Notes under the pieces: generated by a model | Seen by the model: the letters and a program-made list of their open reading frames with translations, nothing else | What the model was told of the DNA's origin: nothing | Databases searched by the model: none | Assembly (NCBI GenBank): GCA_028768525.1 | Contig: CP054837.1 | Coordinates: forward strand, 4,150,001-4,214,000 | Length of the DNA stretch: 64,000 nt | Origin: Desulfobacter sp. | GTDB taxonomy: Bacteria > Desulfobacterota > Desulfobacteria > Desulfobacterales > Desulfobacteraceae | Reading direction: 5' to 3' | Shown: in pieces, positions 25,021 through 33,303 of the stretch | How the letters are laid out: each line of letters begins with the position of its first letter | Position numbering within the stretch: position 1 is the first letter of the stretch | Made by a program: the position numbers and the translations under genes

Positions 25021-25508
25021 ACCTTCACCCCGATTGTTACCCCTGCCTGGCGCGGAATGCCCTGGATGCGGCCCGTTTAAGGCAGGCCGTGGACCGGGCC
25101 GGAAAGATCCTATGGATCGGGGACAATGCCGGAGAAATCGTATTTGACAAGCTGCTCCTTGAAGAAATGGACTGCAGCAAAGTGGTGTACGGGGTAAGGG
25201 GCGGCCCCGTTCAAAATGACGCCACCATGGCCGATGCCAGGGCCGCGGGGCTGACAGATATGGTAAAGGTCATTGACTCCGGCACCGCCGTTCCCGGCAC
25301 CTTTCTGCCGGATTGTTCCGCTGAATTCAAGGACGCATACCGGGCGGCGGACCTGATCATTTCAAAGGGCCAGGGCAATTTTGAAACCCTGGACTGCCGG
25401 GATGCCCGGATATTCTTTCTGCTCAAGGCCAAATGCCCGGTGGTGGCGGCCTGGGGCGGCTGGAACCTGGGAGATGTGGTGGTGAAGGGAACTGAAAAAG
25501 CAATTTAA
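25017..25508 (+). CDS. Shortened DUF89/ARMT1-like metal-dependent phosphatase domain protein
   Basis: The 163-residue protein carries the DUF89 (damage-control phosphatase) end motifs only. The N-terminal HPDCYPCLARNALDAARL is joined after a few residues directly to the catalytic block ILWIGDNAGEIVFDKLLLEE, then VRGGPVQNDATMADA and ADLIISKGQGNFETL. Typical members of the AF1104-like group have about 280-300 residues with a helical region of more than 100 residues between the CxxC end and the GDNAGE motif; that region is absent here with no frameshift visible. The metal-binding Asp and Asn residues are kept. It overlaps cca by four bases. Family members hydrolyse phosphorylated metabolites; whether this short form is active is unknown. 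Confidence 0.75.
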   Translation: MNLHPDCYPCLARNALDAARLRQAVDRAGKILWIGDNAGEIVFDKLLLEEMDCSKVVYGVRGGPVQNDATMADARAAGLTDMVKVIDSGTAVPGTFLPDCSAEFKDAYRAADLIISKGQGNFETLDCRDARIFFLLKAKCPVVAAWGGWNLGDVVVKGTEKAI

Positions 25509-25541
25509 ACCGAAGTTACAAATCAAGCGCAAGGAAAAACA

Positions 25542-26771
25542 ATGGGTGATATCGTTCTCATTAATATAAGCGGCAGGGACAGAACCGGGCTGGACGCCAA
25601 ATTCACAGGTATCCTGGCCCAGTACAATGTAACCATCCTGGATATCGGCCAATCCGTGATACATGAGCATATTTCATTGGGCATTCTGGCTGAAATCCCC
25701 TGCGCTTCAGATTTTTCGCTGATCTTCAAGGACATGCTTTTTGAAGGGTATAATATGGGACTCTCCGTGAACATCACGCCGGTGGAACAGGAGAATTACG
25801 AAAACTGGGTCCATGCCCAGGGCAAAGAACGGCGGATTATCACTATACTGGGGCGGAATATCACGTCCCGTCAGATTTCCGCTGTGGCCTCGGTGATTGC
25901 CGACAACGGGCTGAATATCGATTATATCACCCGCCTGTCCGGGCGGCGATCCGTTAAGAAACCCTCCCCTGATTCCAGGGCCAGCATCCAGTTTTCAGTC
26001 TCCGGCACCCCCACGGATATCACGGACATGCGCGGGGAGTTCATGAAGATCTCCCAGACCCTGGGGATTGATATCTCTTTCCATGTGGACAATATCTACC
26101 GGAAAAACCGGAAACTGGTGGTGTTTGACATGGATTCCACCCTGATCCAGGCCGAAGTGATTGTGGAACTGGCCAAACTGGCAGGCGTGGGCGATGAAGT
26201 GGACCGGATCACCGAGGCGGCCATGCGGGGGGAGATGGATTTCAAGGAAAGTTTCCGCAGGCGGGTGGCCCTGCTGAAGGGACTGAAGGAAGAGGATATC
26301 CGCGGACTTGCCCAGCGGCTGCCACTTTCCGAAGGCGCCGGGCTGGTCACCCGGACCCTCAAAAACCTGGGATATAAACTGGGCATCCTGTCCGGCGGAT
26401 TCACCTTTGTGGGGGAATACCTCAAGGATCTCCTGGGGTTTGACTATGTCTATGCCAATGATCTGGAAATCAAAGATGGTGTGGTCACAGGAGAGGTAAA
26501 GGGAGATATCGTGGACGGTGAGAGAAAGGCCAGTCTGCTCAGGGAAATCGCCCAAAGGGAGAAATTATCCATCCAGCAGACCATTGCCGTGGGTGACGGG
26601 GCCAACGACCTGCCCATGATCTCCATCGCCGGCCTGGGCGTGGCTTACAATGCCAAACCCGTGGTCCGGGAAAAGGCCGCCAACGCCATCTCCACCATGG
26701 GCCTGGACGGGCTTTTATACCTGCTGGGCATCCACGAACGGGAGATCAGCCAGTCCAACGGCAACGCCTGA
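25542..26771 (+). CDS. serB: Phosphoserine phosphatase with N-terminal ACT domains
   Basis: The 409-residue protein has two ACT-like regulatory domains in the first 190 residues (ISGRDRTGLDAKFTGILAQ; ITILGRNITSRQISAVASVI). A HAD phosphatase domain follows: VVFDMDSTLIQAEVIVELA with the catalytic DxDST, GILSGGFTFVGEYL, and VAVGDGANDLPMISIAGLG (given in parts). It makes the last step of serine synthesis, phosphoserine to serine, and is probably feedback-controlled through the ACT domains. AAGGA precedes the start. It is the last gene of the plus-strand run and converges on the QueD-like gene with a 21-base gap and no clear terminator hairpin. Confidence 0.95.
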   Translation: MGDIVLINISGRDRTGLDAKFTGILAQYNVTILDIGQSVIHEHISLGILAEIPCASDFSLIFKDMLFEGYNMGLSVNITPVEQENYENWVHAQGKERRIITILGRNITSRQISAVASVIADNGLNIDYITRLSGRRSVKKPSPDSRASIQFSVSGTPTDITDMRGEFMKISQTLGIDISFHVDNIYRKNRKLVVFDMDSTLIQAEVIVELAKLAGVGDEVDRITEAAMRGEMDFKESFRRRVALLKGLKEEDIRGLAQRLPLSEGAGLVTRTLKNLGYKLGILSGGFTFVGEYLKDLLGFDYVYANDLEIKDGVVTGEVKGDIVDGERKASLLREIAQREKLSIQQTIAVGDGANDLPMISIAGLGVAYNAKPVVREKAANAISTMGLDGLLYLLGIHEREISQSNGNA

Positions 26772-26792
26772 GGGGCGGCAGGTCTGCACCAG

Positions 26793-27185
26793 TTATTCCC
26801 CGGGCTTTACTTCGCTGTAGGCGACCCCGCAGTCCGGGGTTTCAAATACCTTTACTTTTTTTACGGTTATTCTATCCGTGTTTAAGCACCTGCCCAGTTC
26901 CGCGTAGAGGAATTTTGCCAGGTTTTCGGCCGTGGGATTGATGCTGCCGAATTCAACCACATCGTTGAGGTTGGTGTCGTTCAACCGTCCCAGCACATCT
27001 CCCACCACCTTTTTAACGTCCTTGAAGTCCATACCCACCCCCAGACGGTTCAAGGTACTGCACCTGAGCTTTACCTCCACCCCCCATTTATGGCCGTGGG
27101 TTTGCGCACTTTTGCCGTCGTAGCCCCTCAGGGAATGGTCGGCGGTGAACTGGTCTTTCACATGGATATCATATACACCCGGCAT
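26793..27185 (-). CDS. QueD/PTPS-fold protein lacking the catalytic triad
   Basis: The 130-residue tetrahydropterin-synthase-fold protein keeps the zinc ligands His17, His30 and His32 (FTADH; QTHGHKW) and the substrate-anchoring Glu115 (FETPDCG). The usual catalytic cysteine before LHGH is Ser26 (YDGKSAQTHGH), and the usual LDH(H/T)xLN is RLNDTNLND, so the catalytic Asp-His pair is Asn69-Asp70. Normal 6-carboxytetrahydropterin synthase chemistry is therefore doubtful. It may be a relative with another reaction or a non-catalytic binder. The start at 27185 is chosen because GGGAG stands six bases upstream; the ATG at 27191 touches the site. No other queuosine or folate gene lies nearby. Confidence 0.8.
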   Translation of the reverse strand: MPGVYDIHVKDQFTADHSLRGYDGKSAQTHGHKWGVEVKLRCSTLNRLGVGMDFKDVKKVVGDVLGRLNDTNLNDVVEFGSINPTAENLAKFLYAELGRCLNTDRITVKKVKVFETPDCGVAYSEVKPGE

Positions 27186-27361
27186 AGGCATCTCCCGGAA
27201 CATGCAATGGGTTGACGGATAAACAGAGCCTATCACAAACCCGGTCTGAAATCAAAACCGAGGCCGGAGCAGCTTCCGGGCAATGGCGTCTGTCACCGGA
27301 ACAGCCACGCCCCAGGGCTGAATCCGGGTGTTACATGCGGCGGCCCTGTGGTGGACGGGTT

Positions 27362-27583
27362 TTATGAAACCAGCGAGGGTTTCATGAGTGTGGCAACCGT
27401 GTTGACCGCCGCCGCCCGGATAGCCGTCGTTGTCTTTTCAATATCCCGCACCAATACTTCCAGGTGGGCCTGTGTGGCCGGGTCCAGCCGGTCCCAGGTG
27501 ATCCAGGTGTCTGTCAGTTCATCATGAACATAGGCACCAACCTCGACTTCAACAGATGTGGTTTCGTCCAATTCTATTCTCAT
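27362..27583 (-). CDS. Small hypothetical protein
   Basis: A 73-residue acidic protein starts MRIELDETTSVEVEVGAYVH and ends VATLMKPSLVS; I do not recognise it. The composition is protein-like, with an amphipathic helical C-terminal half (DPATQAHLEVLVRDIEKTTTAIRAAAVN). The ribosome-binding site is weak (GGGA). It lies just downstream of the tRNA gene and its terminator on the same strand. The open frame upstream of 27583 runs through the tRNA and should not be counted as coding. The 176 bases between this gene and the QueD-like gene hold nothing I recognise. Confidence 0.45.
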   Translation of the reverse strand: MRIELDETTSVEVEVGAYVHDELTDTWITWDRLDPATQAHLEVLVRDIEKTTTAIRAAAVNTVATLMKPSLVS

Positions 27584-27636
27584 TTGTTTTCCCGGTCTGC
27601 CATCAGGCGCCAAAAACGCCCGGCAGTTTTTTTTGC

Positions 27637-27668
27637 AAAAAAAAAAGCCCCTGATAAAAATCAGGGGC
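27637..27668 (-). terminator. Rho-independent terminator after the tRNA gene
   Basis: On the minus strand GCCCCTGAT, a TTTT loop, ATCAGGGGC and then a run of ten T form a perfect 9-base stem, eleven bases past the tRNA 3' end. Confidence 0.93.
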
Positions 27669-27679
27669 CTTGTATTATC

Positions 27680-27756
27680 TGGTAGCGAAGCAGGGACTTG
27701 AACCCCGGACTCTGCGGATATGAGCCGCATGCTCTGACCAACTGAGCTACTTCGCC
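27680..27756 (-). tRNA. tRNA with CAT anticodon (probably elongator Met)
   Basis: The 77-base gene has an encoded CCA. The acceptor stem GGCGAAG/CTTCGCT has one terminal G-U pair, the D-arm is GCTC...GAGC, and the anticodon stem TGCGG/CCGCA encloses CTCATAT with anticodon CAT. The T-arm is CGGGG TTCAAGT CCCTG. The form fits elongator tRNA-Met. A CAT anticodon can also belong to tRNA-Ile2 after lysidine modification, which needs a profile search to exclude; an initiator is unlikely given the G-U acceptor end and non-initiator anticodon stem. Confidence 0.93.
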
Positions 27757-27806
27757 AAAAAACTCGGGTAAGATATCATTGAGTTTTGACTTTGTCAAAT
27801 GATATT

Positions 27807-29612
27807 TTAATTTTTTTGGTCCTGTGCATTAAAATGTATGACCTCTACCGTAAAATTAGTCAGATTCTCCGGCAGGTTGGAAAATACCAGCATAAACAGC
27901 ACCGATTTTCCGGGCTTAACGTTTACATTGGCATTCTGCAGGCCGTTTTTATTACTCAATTGGCTTGTGATATCTGAAATATTGCCTTTCTTCAGTATCT
28001 CTTCGGGTACGATATTGCCGCAAAATGCGGTCTGGGTCCCGACTTTTGCCTTTTTCTTGTCCAGCAGGGTCCCCTTTACTTTGATGTTGCTGTAGGCAAT
28101 TTGTGACGGATTGTCGATGCGCCCGGTTACAATGAATAATTCACCGGCTGTGGCGTTTGATACAAACCGGCCATTAATGCTGGGTTCGTTGGGTACTGGT
28201 TTTAATTGCGGTACGGGCTGGGGCGCCGGTTTCAGGGCATCCGTTATATATGGGATGTTGATTTGTGAAAGAAAAGGGATATCCGCTCCAAGTTTCAAAC
28301 TGGCAATGTAAGCGGCAATAACCAGCAGAAACAGGAGAAACAGAATTTTCACGGGAGCGCCCATGGCGCTTTTTTTCCTTGCCGGTTTTTTTCCATCATC
28401 GGCAATGGCCGGGCCGCCAATGAGCATTTCGTCTTCAGTGTCGTCTGGGGCTTCCAGGTCTTCGGGGCCGGATTCATCGGAGATATCCGTAGGCTCCTCT
28501 TCCAGTTCCGGGTCCGGGATCACCTCTTCTGTTCCAGGATCCGAGTCAAGAACGGCGTCGTATTCGGCGAACTTTTCTCCATCTGCATCCTGGTTTGCAG
28601 CCTCTTCATCAAGTTCCGGAATCTCTTCTTCCATGAAAAAGTCCGGCTCGACTTCCAGTTCCAATTCCGGCTCGAACTCCTCTTCATCCAGGGCTTTGGG
28701 GGCGGCTTCAAATCCGTCTTCTATTTCAAGGTCGCCTCCCAGATCTCCAAGATCCTCCAGATCATCAAGGCTGTCTGATGATTCTTCAAATACGAGGTCT
28801 GCATCGGGGTCGTCTTCAAATACAAGTTCCAGCCCGTCATCAAGATCGTCGTCTTCCAATTGAATATCGTCCACGCCTGCCTGGGGGGCCTGCGGAGCAT
28901 CTATATCCAGGGAAAGCCCATCGTCCTCTTCTCCGTCGAAACTGATTTCAATGTCAGCGGATTCCTCTGCCGGCGCGTCTGCCTCTTCAATGGGCTCTAT
29001 ATCTTCGATTTCCAGGTCCAGCGGTTCAAGGTCCAGGTCTCCTTCTGCCAGTTCCAGATCACTGTCTGCAAGGACGGGGGCTGCGCCCTGGAGGGCCGGT
29101 GCCGGCTCTTCTTCCAGATCTTGGTCGGGTTCAGCTTCGGGGATGTCCAGTTCCAGGTCTCCGTCGTCCGGTTCGGAAATGTCCATTTCTTCAGGAATAT
29201 CCATTTCAAGTCCGGTGTCCAGGTCCTCTTCCTGGGGCTCGTCGAAATTTGATTCCGGAAAGTCTGAATCTTCAAAATCAGGGGCTTCGTCGAATTCCAC
29301 CTCGTCAAAGTCGATATCCTGATCCTCGAAGTCAAAGCTCTCTTCCTGGGAAAATTCCATTTCAAGCTCTTCTTCGCTGTCCGGGGCGTCAAAAGGGATG
29401 TCGCCGGAACCGTCGTCGGCAGGAAGATTGTCCGGTTCATCAAAGTCAAAATCCACTGGAGCATCAAAATCCTCATCCCCGGTATCAGGCAGTTCGGGCA
29501 ACGCCGTGAAAACATGTTTGCACTGGCTGCACCTTACCTTGGAGCCCTGGGGCTGGATCAGGGAATCGTCCAGAGTGAACCGGGTCGAGCATTTTTCACA
29601 GGTGATTATCAT
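27807..29612 (-). CDS. Zinc-ribbon, highly acidic, DUF3426 membrane protein
   Basis: The 601-residue protein has an N-terminal MJ0042-type zinc ribbon (ITCEKCSTRFTLDDSL, VRCSQCKHVFTAL). About 350 residues made mostly of Asp and Glu with Leu, Phe, Pro follow. Then come a basic stop (KKPARKKSAMGAPVK), one membrane helix (ILFLLFLLVIAAYIASL) and a C-terminal DUF3426 domain (NEPSINGRFVSNATAGELFIVTG). The orientation should place the ribbon and acidic part in the cytoplasm and DUF3426 in the periplasm. Related proteins are known in myxobacteria and other proteobacteria without a proven function. It follows hpt with an 18-base gap and is probably in one operon with hpt and the DnaJ gene. Confidence 0.85.
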   Translation of the reverse strand: MIITCEKCSTRFTLDDSLIQPQGSKVRCSQCKHVFTALPELPDTGDEDFDAPVDFDFDEPDNLPADDGSGDIPFDAPDSEEELEMEFSQEESFDFEDQDIDFDEVEFDEAPDFEDSDFPESNFDEPQEEDLDTGLEMDIPEEMDISEPDDGDLELDIPEAEPDQDLEEEPAPALQGAAPVLADSDLELAEGDLDLEPLDLEIEDIEPIEEADAPAEESADIEISFDGEEDDGLSLDIDAPQAPQAGVDDIQLEDDDLDDGLELVFEDDPDADLVFEESSDSLDDLEDLGDLGGDLEIEDGFEAAPKALDEEEFEPELELEVEPDFFMEEEIPELDEEAANQDADGEKFAEYDAVLDSDPGTEEVIPDPELEEEPTDISDESGPEDLEAPDDTEDEMLIGGPAIADDGKKPARKKSAMGAPVKILFLLFLLVIAAYIASLKLGADIPFLSQINIPYITDALKPAPQPVPQLKPVPNEPSINGRFVSNATAGELFIVTGRIDNPSQIAYSNIKVKGTLLDKKKAKVGTQTAFCGNIVPEEILKKGNISDITSQLSNKNGLQNANVNVKPGKSVLFMLVFSNLPENLTNFTVEVIHFNAQDQKN

Positions 29613-29630
29613 TGCACATCCCCTTATCTT

Positions 29631-30146
29631 CTATAATTTTAAATCAAAGATTGCAGGCAGATTCCTGTATTTTTCATTGTAATCAAGTCCATAGCCTACG
29701 ATAAAGCCTTTTTCAAGGGAAAAGCATGAATAATTCACATCCAGTTCCACTTCCCTGCGCTCATGCTTGTCGATGAGGGTGCAAATCTTAACGGAATTGG
29801 GGTTGAGCAGCTTTACAAATTCAACGATTTTGTGCAGGGTCAGTCCGGTGTCGACAATATCTTCCACCAAAAGGACATCCCTGCCTTCAAGTTCAAGGTC
29901 GGGCTGTTTGGTGAATACGATCTGGCCGGTGGTGGAGGTGCCTTCATAGGAGGACGCACCGATGAGGTCGATCTCATGGTCAATGGTAATCTGCCGGGTC
30001 AGGTCCGACAGAAAAATGAAAGAGCCCTTGAGGACTCCCACAAGCACAAGGTCAAGGCCTTCATAGTCTTGGCTAATCCGTTTCCCGATTTCCCGGGTTT
30101 TTTCTTTGATTTCTGCTTCGGAAATCAGGGGAATGAATTCAGGCAT
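29631..30146 (-). CDS. hpt: Hypoxanthine phosphoribosyltransferase
   Basis: The 171-residue protein is of normal length, with the PRPP-binding motif VLLVEDIVDTGLTL and the family segments VLKGSFIFLSDLTR and YSCFSLEKGFIVGYGLDYNEKYRNLP (in parts). It salvages hypoxanthine and guanine to IMP and GMP in the cytoplasm. It lies six bases after the DnaJ-type gene on the same strand and 18 bases before the zinc-ribbon protein gene. Confidence 0.96.
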   Translation of the reverse strand: MPEFIPLISEAEIKEKTREIGKRISQDYEGLDLVLVGVLKGSFIFLSDLTRQITIDHEIDLIGASSYEGTSTTGQIVFTKQPDLELEGRDVLLVEDIVDTGLTLHKIVEFVKLLNPNSVKICTLIDKHERREVELDVNYSCFSLEKGFIVGYGLDYNEKYRNLPAIFDLKL

Positions 30147-30152
30147 GTTTGA

Positions 30153-31121
30153 TTATAATCCTGTTTCTTTGAGTTGATTGATCAGTTCCTTCTGGTGCTG
30201 GTCTAAATTTTTAGGCATCATTATATTAACCACAACAAAGAGATCTCCGCAACCATTTCCTTTCATATGGGGGATTCCCATGCCCGGAAGCCTCATTTTT
30301 GCCTTGTGGCTGGTGCCGGGGGGCAGGGTGAGGTTGAAGGTTTTTCCCGCCGGCGTGGTGACCTCTATTTTGTCTCCGAGCAGGGCCTGGGTGAGGCGGA
30401 CATCCCGGTCCATGGAAATATTGTTCTCCTCAATGGTCACGCCCTGGGGCAGGGTGGGGGCCGACTTAATATAAAGGTTGCCGGCAGGCCCGCCGTTGGG
30501 GCTGGGTTCGCCTTTGCCGGCCAGGCGGATCTTTTTGCCCTGGGTCAGGCCTTTGGGGATTTTGACCTCAATGGCCTTGGCCTGGCCGCCCTGGTTAATG
30601 GTAATGGTCTTTTTGCTGCCGTTGATAAGTTCATCAAGGGTCAGGGGGATTTCGTATTCAAGGTCTTTGCCCCGGACCGGGGCCTGACGGCTGCCTCCGC
30701 CGCATCCTCCTCCGCCCATGTTTCCGAAAAAGGGGTTGCCGCCCATGCCGGAGAATCCACCCCGGGGGCCGCCTCCGCCGAAGCCTCCGGAAAAACCGCC
30801 GCCCCGGCCGAAGCTTGCGCCGCCCCCGCCGAATCCGAACTCTTTGAGGATATCCCCGAGATCGAAATTCCGGAAGATGTCCTCCTGGGAAAACCGCTGC
30901 TGGAAGTCCGCCGATCCATAGGTGTCGTACTGCTGTTTTTTCTCCGGGTCCGAAAGCACGGCATAGGCTTCGGATATTTTTTTGAATTTATCCTCAAGGG
31001 CTTTGTCCCCCTTGGTTTTGTCCGGGTGGTATTTCAGGGCCAGTTTCCGGTAGGCCTTTTTAATCTCCGATGCGGAGGCTGTTTTATTAACGCCTAGGAT
31101 TTTATAATAATCATCAGCCAT
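30153..31121 (-). CDS. DnaJ/CbpA-type co-chaperone without zinc finger
   Basis: The 322-residue protein has a J-domain (MADDYYKILGVNKTASASE, HPDKTKGD with the HPD motif), a long Gly/Phe-rich linker (residues about 80-145), and two C-terminal substrate-binding domains (GKDLEYEIPLTLDELINGSK; RLPGMGIPHMKGNGCGDLFV). The CxxCxGxG zinc repeats of classical DnaJ are missing, so it is of the CbpA/DnaJB type and should stimulate DnaK. The ATG at 31121 is taken as start because the J-domain begins there; an upstream TTG at 31139 is unlikely. It is probably co-transcribed with hpt. Confidence 0.92.
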   Translation of the reverse strand: MADDYYKILGVNKTASASEIKKAYRKLALKYHPDKTKGDKALEDKFKKISEAYAVLSDPEKKQQYDTYGSADFQQRFSQEDIFRNFDLGDILKEFGFGGGGASFGRGGGFSGGFGGGGPRGGFSGMGGNPFFGNMGGGGCGGGSRQAPVRGKDLEYEIPLTLDELINGSKKTITINQGGQAKAIEVKIPKGLTQGKKIRLAGKGEPSPNGGPAGNLYIKSAPTLPQGVTIEENNISMDRDVRLTQALLGDKIEVTTPAGKTFNLTLPPGTSHKAKMRLPGMGIPHMKGNGCGDLFVVVNIMMPKNLDQHQKELINQLKETGL

Positions 31122-31213
31122 TGTGTCTGTCGTCCTCAAAAATGGGGTTAAGTGTAATCAAATCGTTTTGAGTCTAAATGTAAGTGTCAACCCGTTGAAG
31201 TCAACCCGATGAA

Positions 31214-33097
31214 TCAAGGGGTCCGGCCCTGGTGGAATGCGGTGATGGCCACCATGAGCACGGATATGGCTGCCGGGGTCATGCCGTCGATGCGGGAGGC
31301 CTGGCCCAGGGAGGCCGGCTGCACCCGGTTAAGTTTCTCCCGGATTTCATTGGAGAGGCCGTGGGCCGTATCGTAGGTAAATCCGTCAGGGATTTTGATT
31401 TTTTCCAGGTCCTGGAATTTTTTGATCTCATTGTACTGGCGTTTGATATAGCCTTCGTACTTGACCTCGATTTCCACCTGCTGGGCGGCCCGGTTGTGGA
31501 CCGGTTCCGGTGGGGGGGATATCTGTTTCAGGATACCGTAGTTCAGTTCCGCCCGCTTGAGAAGCTGTTCTAGCTTGACCCCGTTGGTGATGGGGTTGGT
31601 ATTGTGCCGGGCGAGGAATTCGTTGTTTTCCGTGCTGGGTTTGACCACGGCCTTCTTGACCCGTTCTGTTTCGACGGCGGCCTGGGCCAGGATCTCACGG
31701 GCGAAGTCCAGGGCCTCTTTGGTGATCAGCCCGTATTCAAACCCGGCTTCGGCCAGGCGCAGGTCGGCATTGTCTTCCCGGAGCATGAGCCGGTATTCGG
31801 CCCGGGAGGTGAACATCCGGTAGGGTTCTTTGGTGCCCCGGGTGACCAGGTCGTCCACCATCACGCCCATATAGGCCTGGGACCGGTCCAGAATAAAGGC
31901 CGGCCGCTTCTGGACCCGGGCAGCGGCGTTGACGCCGGCCCACAGCCCCTGGGCCCCGGCCTCCTCGTAGCCTGAGGTGCCGTTGATCTGGCCGGCCAGG
32001 AACAGGCCCCGTACCTTTTTGGTTTCCAGGGCCGGGGTGAGTTCCATGGGATTGATATAGTCGTATTCAATGGCATAGGCCGGCCGCATGATCTGGGCCT
32101 GTTCCAGGCCCTTGACGGAACGGACCACCTGGTACTGGATTTCCAGGGGCAGGCTGTTTCCCAGGCCCGAAGCGTAGATCTCCTTGGAGTCGATGCCCTC
32201 GTACTCCAAAATGACATGGTGGGACTCCCGGTCCGGGAATTTGACGATTTTGTCTTCAAATGAGGGGCAATACCGGGCCGACTGCCCTTTGATATGGCCC
32301 CCGTAGAGGGCGGAGAACTCAAGGTTTTTCCGGACGATCTCGTGGGTCTGTGCATTGGTCTCCCCCATGAAACTGGGCAGCATGGGGGTGGTAATTTCCG
32401 TGGTGGTGTACGAGAATGGCTTGGGCACCTCGTCTGAGCCGTGGACGTTGAACTGGGAAAAGTCAATGGAGTCGGCATGGAGCCGGGGCGGGGTCCCGGT
32501 TTTCATCCGGCCCACGGAAAGACCGATTTTTTCAAGGTCCCGGGCCAGCCCGATGGAGGCAAACTCCCCGGCCCGCCCGGCTTCGATTCTGGATGCGCCG
32601 ATGTGGACGGTGCCCCGTAAAAAGGTGCCCGTGGTGATGACGATGCTGGGGGCGAAATATTCAAATCCCGTCTGGTCGGCAAGACCCTTCACCTCGTTGT
32701 TTTCAAGGATCAGGATCTCCACCATGGCCTGCTTCAGGTCCAGGTTGTCCGTCTTTTCAATCCGGGCCTTCATGTGGCGGGAGTACATATTTTTATCGTT
32801 CTGGGTCCGGGTGGAGTGGACGGCCGGGCCTTTCCGGGTATTCAGGGTCCGGTACTGGATGGCCGATGAATCCGTAATCTTGGCCATCTGCCCGCCCAGT
32901 GCGTCGATTTCCTTAACCAGCTGGCCCTTGGCCATGCCGCCGATGGAGGGGCTGCAGGGCATGGCCGCGATCTTGTCCATATCAATGGTGAGCAGCAGGG
33001 TGTCACATCCCATGCGGGCGGATGCCAGGGCAGCTTCACACCCGGCATGGCCGGCGCCGACCACAATAACGTCGTATCTGTTTTTGTAAAAATTCAT
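31214..33097 (-). CDS. mnmG: tRNA uridine-5-carboxymethylaminomethyl modification enzyme MnmG
   Basis: The 627-residue FAD protein has the dinucleotide-binding VIVVGAGHAGCEAALASARMG start, the PSIGGMAKGQLVKEIDALGG motif, TGTFLRGTVHIG and the C-terminal helical GidA domain (YEGYIKRQYNEIKKFQDLE). With MnmE it modifies U34 of several tRNAs using methylenetetrahydrofolate and glycine or ammonium. mnmE is not in this window. The 92-base gap to the DnaJ gene leaves room for a separate promoter. Confidence 0.97.
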   Translation of the reverse strand: MNFYKNRYDVIVVGAGHAGCEAALASARMGCDTLLLTIDMDKIAAMPCSPSIGGMAKGQLVKEIDALGGQMAKITDSSAIQYRTLNTRKGPAVHSTRTQNDKNMYSRHMKARIEKTDNLDLKQAMVEILILENNEVKGLADQTGFEYFAPSIVITTGTFLRGTVHIGASRIEAGRAGEFASIGLARDLEKIGLSVGRMKTGTPPRLHADSIDFSQFNVHGSDEVPKPFSYTTTEITTPMLPSFMGETNAQTHEIVRKNLEFSALYGGHIKGQSARYCPSFEDKIVKFPDRESHHVILEYEGIDSKEIYASGLGNSLPLEIQYQVVRSVKGLEQAQIMRPAYAIEYDYINPMELTPALETKKVRGLFLAGQINGTSGYEEAGAQGLWAGVNAAARVQKRPAFILDRSQAYMGVMVDDLVTRGTKEPYRMFTSRAEYRLMLREDNADLRLAEAGFEYGLITKEALDFAREILAQAAVETERVKKAVVKPSTENNEFLARHNTNPITNGVKLEQLLKRAELNYGILKQISPPPEPVHNRAAQQVEIEVKYEGYIKRQYNEIKKFQDLEKIKIPDGFTYDTAHGLSNEIREKLNRVQPASLGQASRIDGMTPAAISVLMVAITAFHQGRTP

Positions 33098-33303
33098 AAC
33101 CTCCTAAAATACATTATATATGGGGCGTGGGTCAAGATTATTGGCGTGTTTTTGAAAAATGGCGGAGGCGTTGGCGGCTAACCTTTCGAAAACAAATGTT
33201 TCGTGGTACTTTTACGCCAGACATATTTTTAGAGGGGGCGCCGATTCAATCAAGGATCGGCAGCCTGCGTCTAATGCCATTGGGCAATAGGGATTAACTG
33301 AGA

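Noticed and set aside
27584..27730. Upstream extension of the small hypothetical protein
   Set aside because: The extra codons pass through the terminator and the tRNA gene, so they cannot be coding.
29099..29509. Arg/Pro/Gly-rich frames opposite the acidic zinc-ribbon gene
   Set aside because: They mirror the GAA/GAT-rich coding strand; the zinc ribbon, membrane helix and DUF3426 domain support the minus-strand gene.
30718..30921. Proline-rich plus-strand frame within the DnaJ gene
   Set aside because: It is the reverse of the Gly-rich linker of the co-chaperone.
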